DNA of 7,718 nt from an uncultured Mycoplasmatota bacterium (GCA_949527715.1 CATEWF010000049.1:1-7718); one strand, 5' to 3'. Counted from the stretch's first letter, positions 1 through 6,397 are shown. Notes: generated from the letters alone by a model not told the origin. Program-made: numbers and translations.

Positions 1-13
1 TTAACAATAAAAA

Positions 14-45
14 TTTGGTAATATCAAAAATAAGTTGTATCTTTG
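14..45 (+). promoter_or_regulatory. Bacteroidota-type promoter P1 (drives tRNA-like RNA 1)
   Basis: TTTGG at 14-18 and TATCTTTG at 38-45 match the -33 (TTTG) and -7 (TAnnTTTG) elements of the Bacteroidota primary sigma factor, with the usual 20-nt gap. Transcription should start near 52, about ten bases before the tRNA-like RNA. About 61 nt here (1-61) are nearly identical to 7100-7160, which precedes a genuine tRNA, with about five differences. Confidence 0.88.
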
Positions 46-61
46 CAATGTAATTAAAAAT

Positions 62-279
62 CGAGTTGATAGCTCAGATGGAAGAGCACTATTTTTAAGT
101 TTATATTAAGCACATAATAAAATAAGTACTGTTTATTATTTAATATGGGGACGTGTTTAAGTACACGTATTTGAGGTGAAATTTAAAAAGAACTTATAAT
201 CGGTTGCGCAGCTTATTATAATAGTATTTTTAAACGTAATTGAGAATATAGTGGGTTCGACTCCCAGCCGACTTGACCA
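62..279 (+). ncRNA. tRNA-like RNA 1, candidate phage Y RNA (long insert at the anticodon-arm position)
   Basis: The ends form a tRNA body. The acceptor stem is CGAGTTG (62-68) with CGACTTG (269-275), then A276 and an encoded CCA (277-279). The D-arm is GCTC (72-75)/GAGC (84-87) with GG in its loop. The T-arm is TGGG (252-255)/CCCA (263-266) with loop TTCGACT. About 160 nt (88-250) replace the roughly 23 nt expected between the two arms. The insert continues as a helix from the body: ACTAT (88-92) pairs with ATAGT (248-252), TTTT (93-96) with AGAA (243-246), GTTTA (99-103) with TAAAC (231-235). Further in are hairpins at 114-139, 151-168 (ACGTGT/ACACGT) and 194-221. No exon halves would rebuild an anticodon stem, so an extended arm fits better than a spliced intron. 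An extra A69 x C268 layer lengthens the acceptor by one. The cupin-like gene starts 29 nt downstream and presumably shares the transcript. The Y RNA identity is inferred from the adjacent Ro60 gene. Confidence 0.72.
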
Positions 280-307
280 AACAGATTTATAAAAAAAAAA
301 TAAAAAT

Positions 308-874
308 ATGAAAGGAAGTAGTAATACTAATAAGTTTAAAAAGTTTCAAATTAGATGGGCTGAAAAGTTAGGTTATGAAAATAATCCTTATTTAGTAAGA
401 TGGACTTTTATATTTTTTGGATATTCGATGAGAATACATCATTGGATTAAGTCTGATGATAACAGATACTTTCACGACCATTCAGCAGATTTATTGAGTA
501 TCGTATTAAAAGGTAAATATTGGAATGTAAAACCAATAGATAAAGATAAAAATCCAAATGATATGATTTTACAGCCATTTTTTGAAATGGATGATGTATC
601 TTTTGGTGGTGAAGTTGAAGTAAAAAATGAAAAATATTGTTATGTTGAGGGAATTTTTAATTCTTGGCATAATTTTATAAACTTACGAAAATCTATATGG
701 TTTTCAAAAGCAGAAGATAGACATTGGTTGAAAATTCCAAAGGAAGGTGCTTGGACTTTGATGGTTGAAGGTAAACCAAGACATAAGTGGGGATTTTATG
801 TTAATGGGCATAAATGGAGACCTTTACGATATTCCCATAAATATGGGATTAGACAAGATGATAATTATCAATAA
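308..874 (+). CDS. Cupin-like phage protein of unknown function
   Basis: A 188-aa soluble protein with no signal peptide or membrane segment. Residues about 39-163 read like the cupin-fold family often found in phages: a charged strand ending MRIHHW (41-46), then SDDNRYFHDH (49-58) with the histidine pair H56/H58 as likely metal ligands, SIVLKGKYW (64-72), a second half with ED-RHWL around H139, and AWTLMVEGKPRHKWGF (148-163). Members of this family bind a metal in a small beta barrel, but I cannot name a substrate. The start is chosen because an A-rich tract (290-307) directly precedes the ATG, as is usual in Bacteroidota, and tRNA-like RNA 1 ends at 279. It is probably translated from the same transcript as that RNA. 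The next promoter begins about 16 nt after the stop, with no clear terminator between. Confidence 0.75.
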   Translation: MKGSSNTNKFKKFQIRWAEKLGYENNPYLVRWTFIFFGYSMRIHHWIKSDDNRYFHDHSADLLSIVLKGKYWNVKPIDKDKNPNDMILQPFFEMDDVSFGGEVEVKNEKYCYVEGIFNSWHNFINLRKSIWFSKAEDRHWLKIPKEGAWTLMVEGKPRHKWGFYVNGHKWRPLRYSHKYGIRQDDNYQ

Positions 875-889
875 TTTTTAACATAAAAA

Positions 890-921
890 TTTGGTAGTTT
901 AAAATAAAAGTAGTAATTTTG
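890..921 (+). promoter_or_regulatory. Bacteroidota-type promoter P2 (drives tRNA-like RNA 2 and Ro60)
   Basis: TTTGG at 890-894 and TAATTTTG at 914-921 match TTTG/TAnnTTTG with 20-nt spacing. The upstream TTTTTAACA and AAAAATTTGG context is shared with P1, P4 and P5. Transcription should start near 928, about 13 nt before the tRNA-like RNA. No other promoter is visible before the Ro60 start codon, so the RNA lies in the Ro60 mRNA leader. Confidence 0.85.
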
Positions 922-940
922 TAATGTGAAATAAAAAAAT

Positions 941-1083
941 TGCGGGATAGCTCAGTGGTTAGAGCGGTAAAAAAGAAAAAATACTTTATGAAGTTTTCTT
1001 CTTGAAAAGATAGTGTTTGTAAAGTTACTTCGAAAATGCAATCATGGTGCTACAAGTCGGTGGTTCGAATCCATCTCCCGCAA
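941..1083 (+). ncRNA. tRNA-like RNA 2, candidate phage Y RNA in the Ro60 leader
   Basis: The acceptor is a perfect 7-bp stem, TGCGGGA (941-947) with TCCCGCA (1076-1082), followed by A1083. T948 and A949 sit at positions 8 and 9. The D-arm is GCTC (950-953)/GAGC (962-965) with loop AGTGGTTA. The T-arm is GGTGG (1059-1063)/CCATC (1071-1075) with loop TTCGAAT. Between them lie 93 nt (966-1058) instead of about 23. The insert folds locally: AAGAAA (973-978) with TTTCTT (995-1000) capped by ACTT-TATG-AAGT (983-994), and TTTGTA (1016-1021) with TACAAG (1051-1056). Only GTA (967-969) against TAC (1051-1053) hints at an anticodon stem. The full CCA is not encoded. The insert is too small for a group I intron. 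The Ro60 start lies 51 nt downstream in the same transcript. RNase P and a tRNA 3' nuclease could release the RNA. Calling it a Ro60-bound Y RNA is inference from this linkage. Confidence 0.75.
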
Positions 1084-1134
1084 CATAAAAAAAAAAATAA
1101 ATCTTTTTATTAACAAATAAAATAGTGAATAATT

Positions 1135-2802
1135 ATGGGAAAGTACAACACAAAAGCAGAGGCTAAGAAGCCTACAGAGATTAATGCTATGGGTGAAATG
1201 GCATTTAAGTTGGGTGATAAGGAAGAATTGGTATCAACTGTAATGACCACATTCTTGCAGGATGCTTATTACGAAAAGGAAACTGAAATCGTAGGACGTA
1301 TCCTTAATAAACTCAAGAAGGTTGATCCTTTGTTTGCAGCAAAACTTGCTATTTATGCTCGTAATGAAGGTAATCTACGTTCAGTGACACATCTTATTTC
1401 GGCTGCTATTGCAAAAGATGTATCTGGAAGCGATTGGGGAAAACGATTCTACAATAAAATTGTGGTTCGTCCTGATGATATGTCGGAGATTGTATCTGCA
1501 TATGCGTCTTTGAATAAGATGGACTTGAAGGATATCAAAAAGATTCCAAACTCAGTTAAAAAGGGTTTTAAAACTGCTCTTGAACGTCTTGACGCTTATC
1601 AGATTGATAAGTATAAGATGAAGCGTAGAAATGTGACTCTTGTCGATTTGGTACGTCTTTTCCATCCAAAGGCAACACAGAAGAATGCTGAAGCATACAA
1701 ACGTCTTATTGAGGGTAAATCTCTTGAAGGTCTTTATGAGACAAAGATTTTTGAGAAAGAGATGACAAAGGCAGGACAAACAACTGTTACAGCAACAGTT
1801 GAGGAAAAGCAAGCCGCAAAAGAGGAAGCAATTTCTTTAGTACTTGATAATATCAAGGGTATGCCTATTATGAATCTTATTCGTAATTTGCGTAATATCT
1901 TGCTTATTGCGCCTGACCGAGTAAAGGATGCTTGTGAGCAGCTTCGCATCGAAAAGAAAATTATTAATTCACGTCTGCTTCCGTTCAGATTTGCAACAGC
2001 ATATGCTGAAATTGAGAAGGTTTCATATTCTAATGAGAAACCAAAGACAAGTATTGCCTTTGAAAGTGATAAGGAAACGACAAAAGTTTCAAAAGAAGAA
2101 TTTTTTAAACTGAAACGAATGATTCTTGATGCCCTTGAAGATGCAATTCAGATTTCTTGCAAGAATATTCCTAAACTTGAAGGAAATTGTGCAATCCTTG
2201 TTGACCATAGTGGTTCTGTACGTGGTGATGGTGGTGGTCATTCGAGAGTATCAGCCTTTTCTGCTACAACAAGAGCGATGATTGGTAATCTTTTTGGCTC
2301 TATGATGGCATATCGCCAAGATAATGTGTATGTAGGGCTATTTGGTGATAAACTCATCAATGTACCTATTGACCGTTCAAAGAAACTGCTTGATTTCAAT
2401 AAGGAAAGTTATGAAATTGGCGCACGATGTGGCGGTTCTACTGAGGCTGGTATATATGACTTTATGCGTAAAGTTGTGGCTGAAAAGAAGAAAATTGACA
2501 ATATAATTGTCTTTTCTGACTGTCAAATTGGTAGCGGTAGTAGCTTTACTCATTGGTATGGCACAAGTTATAGTGATAGAGGCGGTCATTTCCATGAACT
2601 ATTCAAAGACTTCAAGAAAGTTAACCCAATGTGTAACTTCATTGTTGTAAACTTGAATCAGACAAAGGGTAATTCTGTTTTTGACAAAAGTCAGAGAATA
2701 CTTAATATTGCAGGATGGAGTGATAAAATCTTTGATTTGATTACTTCAAATTGCAAGGGTTGGGATGCGATTATCAAGGAAATTGAGAGTATTGAAATCT
2801 AA
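1135..2802 (+). CDS. rsr: Ro60/Rsr RNA-binding protein (TROVE domain plus vWA domain)
   Basis: This 555-aa protein is the full length expected for Ro60 orthologues (human Ro60 is 538 aa). The N-terminal part, about residues 15-330, is the alpha-helical TROVE/HEAT-like ring, recognisable in stretches such as LFAAKLAIYARNEGNLRSVTHL and VDLVRLFHPKATQK. Such rings hold misfolded RNA ends in the central hole and Y RNA on the outer surface. The C-terminal part, about 350-550, is a von Willebrand A domain with an intact MIDAS metal site: D357-H-S359-G-S361, T436 in GGST, and D462 in VFSDCQ. In bacteria Ro60 works with Y RNA and exoribonucleases in rRNA maturation and in RNA decay under stress. The gene follows tRNA-like RNA 2 on one transcript and ends in a strong terminator. 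No rtcB, rtcA or PNPase gene is visible nearby. Its base composition is visibly richer in G and C than the flanking genes, which suggests separate acquisition or strong expression. The ATG has an A-rich leader. Confidence 0.95.
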   Translation: MGKYNTKAEAKKPTEINAMGEMAFKLGDKEELVSTVMTTFLQDAYYEKETEIVGRILNKLKKVDPLFAAKLAIYARNEGNLRSVTHLISAAIAKDVSGSDWGKRFYNKIVVRPDDMSEIVSAYASLNKMDLKDIKKIPNSVKKGFKTALERLDAYQIDKYKMKRRNVTLVDLVRLFHPKATQKNAEAYKRLIEGKSLEGLYETKIFEKEMTKAGQTTVTATVEEKQAAKEEAISLVLDNIKGMPIMNLIRNLRNILLIAPDRVKDACEQLRIEKKIINSRLLPFRFATAYAEIEKVSYSNEKPKTSIAFESDKETTKVSKEEFFKLKRMILDALEDAIQISCKNIPKLEGNCAILVDHSGSVRGDGGGHSRVSAFSATTRAMIGNLFGSMMAYRQDNVYVGLFGDKLINVPIDRSKKLLDFNKESYEIGARCGGSTEAGIYDFMRKVVAEKKKIDNIIVFSDCQIGSGSSFTHWYGTSYSDRGGHFHELFKDFKKVNPMCNFIVVNLNQTKGNSVFDKSQRILNIAGWSDKIFDLITSNCKGWDAIIKEIESIEI

Positions 2803-2811
2803 CCTAAATAT

Positions 2812-2854
2812 AAAAATGACTGACGTATGATACCCATCAGTCATTTTTTTTTTT
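2812..2854 (+). terminator. Intrinsic terminator after Ro60
   Basis: A 12-bp perfect stem (AAAAATGACTGA at 2812-2823 with TCAGTCATTTTT at 2837-2848), a 13-nt loop and a run of eleven T (2844-2854) begin 9 nt after the Ro60 stop codon. It is a textbook factor-independent terminator and closes the RNA 2-Ro60 unit. Confidence 0.95.
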
Positions 2855-2873
2855 GTTAAAAATATATAATGTT

Positions 2874-2905
2874 TTTGGTTTTTTGAGAAAAATGTATTAA
2901 TTTTG
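2874..2905 (+). promoter_or_regulatory. Bacteroidota-type promoter P3 (drives the methyltransferase operon)
   Basis: TTTGG at 2874-2878 and TAATTTTG at 2898-2905 with 20-nt spacing, directly after the Ro60 terminator. Transcription would start near 2912, about 20 nt before the 2933 start codon. No other promoter of this type is visible until after 6975, so P3 probably drives the run of genes to about 6138. Confidence 0.8.
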
Positions 2906-2932
2906 AATACGAATTAAAATAGTAAAAATGGT

Positions 2933-3967
2933 ATGGCAAAACAAGGTTTATTGAATGAGAAACAGAATAGAGTACGACTGTTAGAAAGTAATATTATCAT
3001 AGATAAAAATCTCCCTAAGTATCGTATTTTAGAAAAAGTTAATGAAAATGCTAATAAAAATAATAATTTTACAAACAATTATTTGATTTTATCGTCATCT
3101 GATGAGACAAATACTAATGTAACTTCGTTATCATATGATACTTTGCGTGAGTATTTTATCGAAAAATCCGATAATAGTGTAACTGATTTTAACTTGAATA
3201 TCTCGGAAAAAATGCGAGATATAATTAACAAGACTTCTTTTAATGGTAATAGGTGGTCTGGGCAAAGTAATCCACTTGCATTTGGTCAATCAATTGGAGA
3301 AAAGGATACATTAATCAATGCAGTTAAAAATTGGTTCAAACGAAATAAAAAGAATAAGGAAGAAAAAGAGACTAATGATAAGTTTGACGTTGTTAAATTC
3401 TTTTCTGACGTAAAATCTTTATCAGAAGAAGAAAGTAATAAGTATCGTGATAGAATTACTGAATATGTAAATTGTATTGGTTATACTGAACAAACAGGAC
3501 AAGTTGCTCTTAAAGAAAAATTGTTTGAGAAGTTAGTAATCAATAAATACGAATCTATCCTCTATTCAAAGGGAATGTATAAGGCATTAAGCGAAGAATT
3601 GTTAGTTAAATTGGCGAAGAATTCCCCCAAAGCATTATCTTTGGATTATATTGCAAATTTTGTTCGCACCATTCCATTAGATGTAATTAAAAAGAAAATT
3701 GAAGCGGATAAACTTGAGGTATTTGATAATTATGTAATTTTGCATTATGACCCTGAAGGTATTTCATATGCTTCAACAAATAAAGAAAAAGAGAAAGAAG
3801 TAAGAAAAGCCAAAGACCCAATACTTTTTGGTGTTATTTCTGGTAGTGATAAATTGTATTATATTGATGATTGGGTGGATGAGTACTGTGATTTAACATT
3901 TGATAAATGTGTTGAACAGTTAGGTAAGGATGTTATTGAAAAGTCTTACATTAAAGAAAAAATATAA
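2933..3967 (+). CDS. Unknown phage protein, first gene of the operon
   Basis: I do not recognise this 344-aa protein. It is hydrophilic, rich in Lys, Asn and Glu, and has no signal peptide or membrane segment. The N-terminal third (about 1-110) is Asn/Ser-rich and polar and looks partly disordered. A basic patch NWFKRNKKNKEEKE lies near 132-145. The middle is predicted mostly helical. The C-terminal part, about 265-335, contains YDPEGISYASTNKEKEKEV, then DPILFGVISGSDKLYYIDDWVDEYCDLTFDK. That segment resembles the compact end of a folded domain seen in phage hypothetical proteins, but I cannot name it. The ATG at 2933 is chosen because an ATG at 2928 is in another frame and P3 leaves a short leader. 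It lies 2 nt from the next gene and is probably co-translated with it. Confidence 0.8.
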   Translation: MAKQGLLNEKQNRVRLLESNIIIDKNLPKYRILEKVNENANKNNNFTNNYLILSSSDETNTNVTSLSYDTLREYFIEKSDNSVTDFNLNISEKMRDIINKTSFNGNRWSGQSNPLAFGQSIGEKDTLINAVKNWFKRNKKNKEEKETNDKFDVVKFFSDVKSLSEEESNKYRDRITEYVNCIGYTEQTGQVALKEKLFEKLVINKYESILYSKGMYKALSEELLVKLAKNSPKALSLDYIANFVRTIPLDVIKKKIEADKLEVFDNYVILHYDPEGISYASTNKEKEKEVRKAKDPILFGVISGSDKLYYIDDWVDEYCDLTFDKCVEQLGKDVIEKSYIKEKI

Positions 3968-3969
3968 GA

Positions 3970-4236
3970 ATGCTTATAAAAAGTTTTTCTAATAAGAAAT
4001 GTGTTCATAGTATTACTAACGATGGATGTTGTTGTTGCAATTGCATCCATCGTTATTTACTAATTGTTGATAACACACCTCTTGGTTTTAAATGTGGAGT
4101 ATTTCTTAATAGTGATGAACTTGGTGGTGGTTCTTTAATGGATATACCAGGTATAGATGGACACGCTATGTGTGAAATGCATACAAGAATAAATCAAAAA
4201 CCAGATAATGAACTTGAAATAGAGAATGGAAATTGA
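3970..4236 (+). CDS. Small Cys-rich protein, possible metal-binding domain
   Basis: An 88-aa protein of unknown function with a striking cysteine cluster: C11-V-H13, then C20-C21-C22-C23-N-C25-I-H27, C42 in FKCGVF, and C68 and H71 near GHAMCEMH. The spacing is compatible with one or two zinc sites or an iron-sulphur site, but it matches no pattern I can name. It starts 2 nt after the upstream stop, so translation is probably coupled, and its last 11 nt overlap the next gene. The codons of the Cys cluster sit inside a perfect inverted repeat (4018-4054). The end, NELEIENGN, is acidic and probably disordered. Confidence 0.75.
   Translation: MLIKSFSNKKCVHSITNDGCCCCNCIHRYLLIVDNTPLGFKCGVFLNSDELGGGSLMDIPGIDGHAMCEMHTRINQKPDNELEIENGN
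4018..4054. repeat. Perfect 11-bp inverted repeat inside the Cys-rich gene
   Basis: AACGATGGATG (4018-4028) is the exact reverse complement of CATCCATCGTT (4044-4054), with a 15-nt spacer that encodes the CCCC cluster. In RNA it would be a stable hairpin within the coding region. It could affect translation or processing of the operon mRNA, or be a by-product of the protein sequence. Confidence 0.8.
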
Positions 4237-4456
4237 AAATTTACCGCTAACGTCAAAAAAAGATAGACAAAAGATTATAGATGTATGGTTCGATAACCGT
4301 TATGGAACACCAGAATTAACAGAGAGTGGAATTAAAGAATTACGTCAATTATATGAGAAACAAACTGATAAACGGAAGAATAAATATTACATAATAGAAA
4401 AAGTAAAAGATTTATGGCACATAATGAACAAGTATTTACACCTCAATATATTGTAG
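4226..4456 (+). CDS. Small unknown protein between the Cys-rich protein and the methyltransferase
   Basis: A 76-aa charged, probably helical protein that I do not recognise. The core DRQKIIDVWFDNRYGTPELTESGIKELRQLYEKQTDKRK (about 13-51) could form two or three helices. The ELTESGIKELRQLY stretch has the look of a small DNA- or protein-binding helical unit, but no named domain is evident. It overlaps the Cys-rich gene by 11 nt and the methyltransferase start by 43 nt, so the three genes are likely translationally coupled. The long downstream overlap lowers confidence that the full C-terminus is functional. A role tied to the methyltransferase is only a guess from position. Confidence 0.6.
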   Translation: MEIENLPLTSKKDRQKIIDVWFDNRYGTPELTESGIKELRQLYEKQTDKRKNKYYIIEKVKDLWHIMNKYLHLNIL

Positions 4457-5829
4457 ATAGTATGTTAGATGATATTGATTATTGTGATGATAATATTCGT
4501 AAAAAACATATTATAGATAATAGTTGTGGCAATGGTAATTTTTTGATTAGAATTATTGAAAGATATATTAATGTTTGTATTGAAGATAATTTATCAGAAG
4601 ATGAAATCATTGATGAATTAAAGACATATATTCATGGTATTGAAATAAATTATTCTGTTTATGAAGAAGCATTATCACGTGTTCATAATTATATGAAAAA
4701 ACGAGGATTTAAAAATTATTGTTTTGATTTAGATATTAGATGTGGTGATACATTGTTTATAAATGATTATGATAATAAAATGGATTATGTCGTAGGAAAT
4801 CCACCGTATTGTCGAATACATGATTTGAATGACGAACAACGTAACAGAGTTAAAGAATTTAAGTTTGCTCAAGGAGGAATGACTGATTTGTATCTTGTAT
4901 TTTTTGAAATCAGTATTAATATGTTAAATAAATATGGTAAACTTGCATATATTACCCCAAATTCGTGGATGACAAGCAAAGCAGGAACTAATTTTAGAAA
5001 ATGGATTAAAGATACAAATAAATTACACGCTGTAATTCAATTAGGTCATAAAAAGATATTTAATGAAGCGACAACTTTTAATAATATTACTATAATTGAT
5101 AATAAGAAAAATAGCAATAATATTTATTACAAATATTCAGTTGAAGAAGAATATAATATGTACCGTTTAGATAAATGTTTTATAAATGATGCTTTTTATC
5201 TTGGTAATTTTATTGAATTAAAACAATTAAAAGAAATAATTGAAAATAAAACAAAGGAACAAAAAGTTTTTGTTAAAAATGGATTTGCAACCTTGAATGA
5301 TAAATTATTCATCTTTAATGAGAATGATGATGAAAATAATATTATAGATAATAATATTATAGATATTTATAAAGCCTCAACAGGTAAAACATATAAAGGT
5401 ATATATCCATTTGATAAAAATGGAAAACCTTTAAAATTTACTGACTTTAATAAGCAAGTCCAAGAAGCCTTAATAAAACGTGCCAGAATTTTAAAAACTG
5501 ATATAACTAATAATATATGGTTTATTTACGGACGTTATCAAGGGATTAAAGATATGTCTAAATATCGAATAGCAGTTAATAATCTAATCAATAACGAAGA
5601 AAATAGTGTAAAAATTAAATTACTTAAACCTGGCGATGGTATTTTTTCTGGTTTTTATATAACTTTTGATAATGATGACGAATTGTTAAGTGAATATGAT
5701 AGAATAGTGTCTTTACTTAAAAGTAAAACTTTTCGTAAATATATATCTTTATTAGGGAAATATAAGAATGGTGGGTATTTTACCTTTTCAAGTAAAGATT
5801 TACAAATTTATCTAAATTATAATTTATAG
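4414..5829 (+). CDS. N6-adenine DNA methyltransferase, gamma class, orphan
   Basis: A 471-aa S-adenosylmethionine-dependent DNA methyltransferase. The motif order is that of gamma-class adenine enzymes (TaqI/Eco57I-like): motif X FTPQY at 8-12, motif I DNSCGNGNFL at 35-44 for SAM binding, and the catalytic motif IV NPPY at 129-132. The fold continues through LAYITPNSWMTS (about 185-196). The C-terminal half (about 260-471) should be the target-recognition domain; it contains IWFIYGRYQGI and GIFSGFYI, phrases typical of Eco57I-type modification enzymes. The enzyme would methylate adenine at a specific site in phage or host DNA. No restriction endonuclease is recognisable beside it, so an orphan anti-restriction or regulatory methylase is likely. 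The start is fixed by motif X lying at residue 8. It overlaps the previous gene by 43 nt and is followed 3 nt later by a small unknown gene. The target sequence cannot be read from the protein. Confidence 0.93.
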   Translation: MAHNEQVFTPQYIVDSMLDDIDYCDDNIRKKHIIDNSCGNGNFLIRIIERYINVCIEDNLSEDEIIDELKTYIHGIEINYSVYEEALSRVHNYMKKRGFKNYCFDLDIRCGDTLFINDYDNKMDYVVGNPPYCRIHDLNDEQRNRVKEFKFAQGGMTDLYLVFFEISINMLNKYGKLAYITPNSWMTSKAGTNFRKWIKDTNKLHAVIQLGHKKIFNEATTFNNITIIDNKKNSNNIYYKYSVEEEYNMYRLDKCFINDAFYLGNFIELKQLKEIIENKTKEQKVFVKNGFATLNDKLFIFNENDDENNIIDNNIIDIYKASTGKTYKGIYPFDKNGKPLKFTDFNKQVQEALIKRARILKTDITNNIWFIYGRYQGIKDMSKYRIAVNNLINNEENSVKIKLLKPGDGIFSGFYITFDNDDELLSEYDRIVSLLKSKTFRKYISLLGKYKNGGYFTFSSKDLQIYLNYNL

Positions 5830-5832
5830 ATT

Positions 5833-6138
5833 ATGAAAATGTATAAGGTAATTTTATTTAAAGATAAAGAAAATCATATATTCTATAATTTATGTGATGG
5901 AAATATGATTGAAATTTATATTGATAATTTTAATGATGTTGTTATAAACATAACTAACTGTACTCCGTTCATTAAGAATGGTAAATTGATTAAAAGATTG
6001 AATGAAAAAGAATTGATTACTCTTAGAGCCACAATTTCTAAGTCTGAAATTAAGTTATTATTGAAAAATAATATAACATTAGACATTATTTTGAGTAATG
6101 TCATTAAAAATTTTAGAAATTATAAAAGAAAAAAGTAA
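5833..6138 (+). CDS. Small unknown protein after the methyltransferase
   Basis: A 101-aa protein of unknown function, starting 3 nt after the methyltransferase stop and so presumably the last tightly coupled gene of the P3 operon. The first half (MYKVILFKDKENHIFYNLCDGNMIEIYIDNF) reads as alternating beta strands. The second half (LNEKELITLRATISKSEIKLLLKNNITLDIILSNVIKNF) is helical, and the end KNFRNYKRKK is strongly basic, which suggests nucleic-acid contact. No signal peptide or membrane segment is seen. An alternative start at 5839 (Met3) would remove only two residues. Confidence 0.65.
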   Translation: MKMYKVILFKDKENHIFYNLCDGNMIEIYIDNFNDVVINITNCTPFIKNGKLIKRLNEKELITLRATISKSEIKLLLKNNITLDIILSNVIKNFRNYKRKK

Positions 6139-6203
6139 TGGTTTTTGTTATTTTTTAAAATAATGTGATATTTATTATTATAATTGCAATATTAAAAGAT
6201 AAT

Positions 6204-6371
6204 ATGAACAATACACTAATGATAAATAATTCTTCTGCACAAACATTAATGCAACCAAAAGATTTTGGCTGTAGTCTTGTCGGTAGAAATTATAATTTAA
6301 GTGTCCCTGCGTATTATGATTTTATTGAAGATAAGAATTTTTGTAGTGATAATATGAATATGTTGTGTTGA
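6204..6371 (+). CDS. Possible small unknown ORF
   Basis: From the ATG at 6204 this gives 55 aa ending in NMNMLC. The frame stays open upstream to a GTG at 6165, but that would add a very hydrophobic start (IFIIIIAIL) with no support beyond the reading frame, so the ATG is preferred. The sequence (SSAQTLMQPKDFGCSLVGRNYNLSVPAYYDFIEDKNF) has ordinary protein-like composition but matches nothing I know. It lies 65 nt after the preceding gene, without a good promoter, and just before a hairpin likely to end transcription. It may be a real last gene of the operon or a chance ORF. Confidence 0.4.
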   Translation: MNNTLMINNSSAQTLMQPKDFGCSLVGRNYNLSVPAYYDFIEDKNFCSDNMNMLC

Positions 6372-6397
6372 TAATTTTACATAAATACTATATATTA

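Noticed and set aside
62..279. tmRNA
   Set aside because: The RNA has a normal D-arm and is shorter than usual tmRNAs, and no tag reading frame ending in an Ala-Ala-type tag was recognised in the insert.
62..1083. Two tRNA genes interrupted by group I or archaeal-type introns
   Set aside because: The inserts (about 160 and 93 nt between D- and T-arms) are below the usual size of group I introns, no exon halves rebuild a good anticodon stem, and RNA 1's insert pairs as a direct extension of the body. Bulge-helix-bulge introns are not expected in bacteria or their phages. RNA-seq would settle it.
1552..1949. Minus-strand ORFs inside the Ro60 gene
   Set aside because: They are Cys/Leu/Ser-rich mirror frames of a clearly coding plus-strand gene.
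6165..6203. GTG start extending the 6204 ORF
   Set aside because: It adds IFIIIIAIL from an AT-rich stretch with no initiation support; the ATG at 6204 is more economical.
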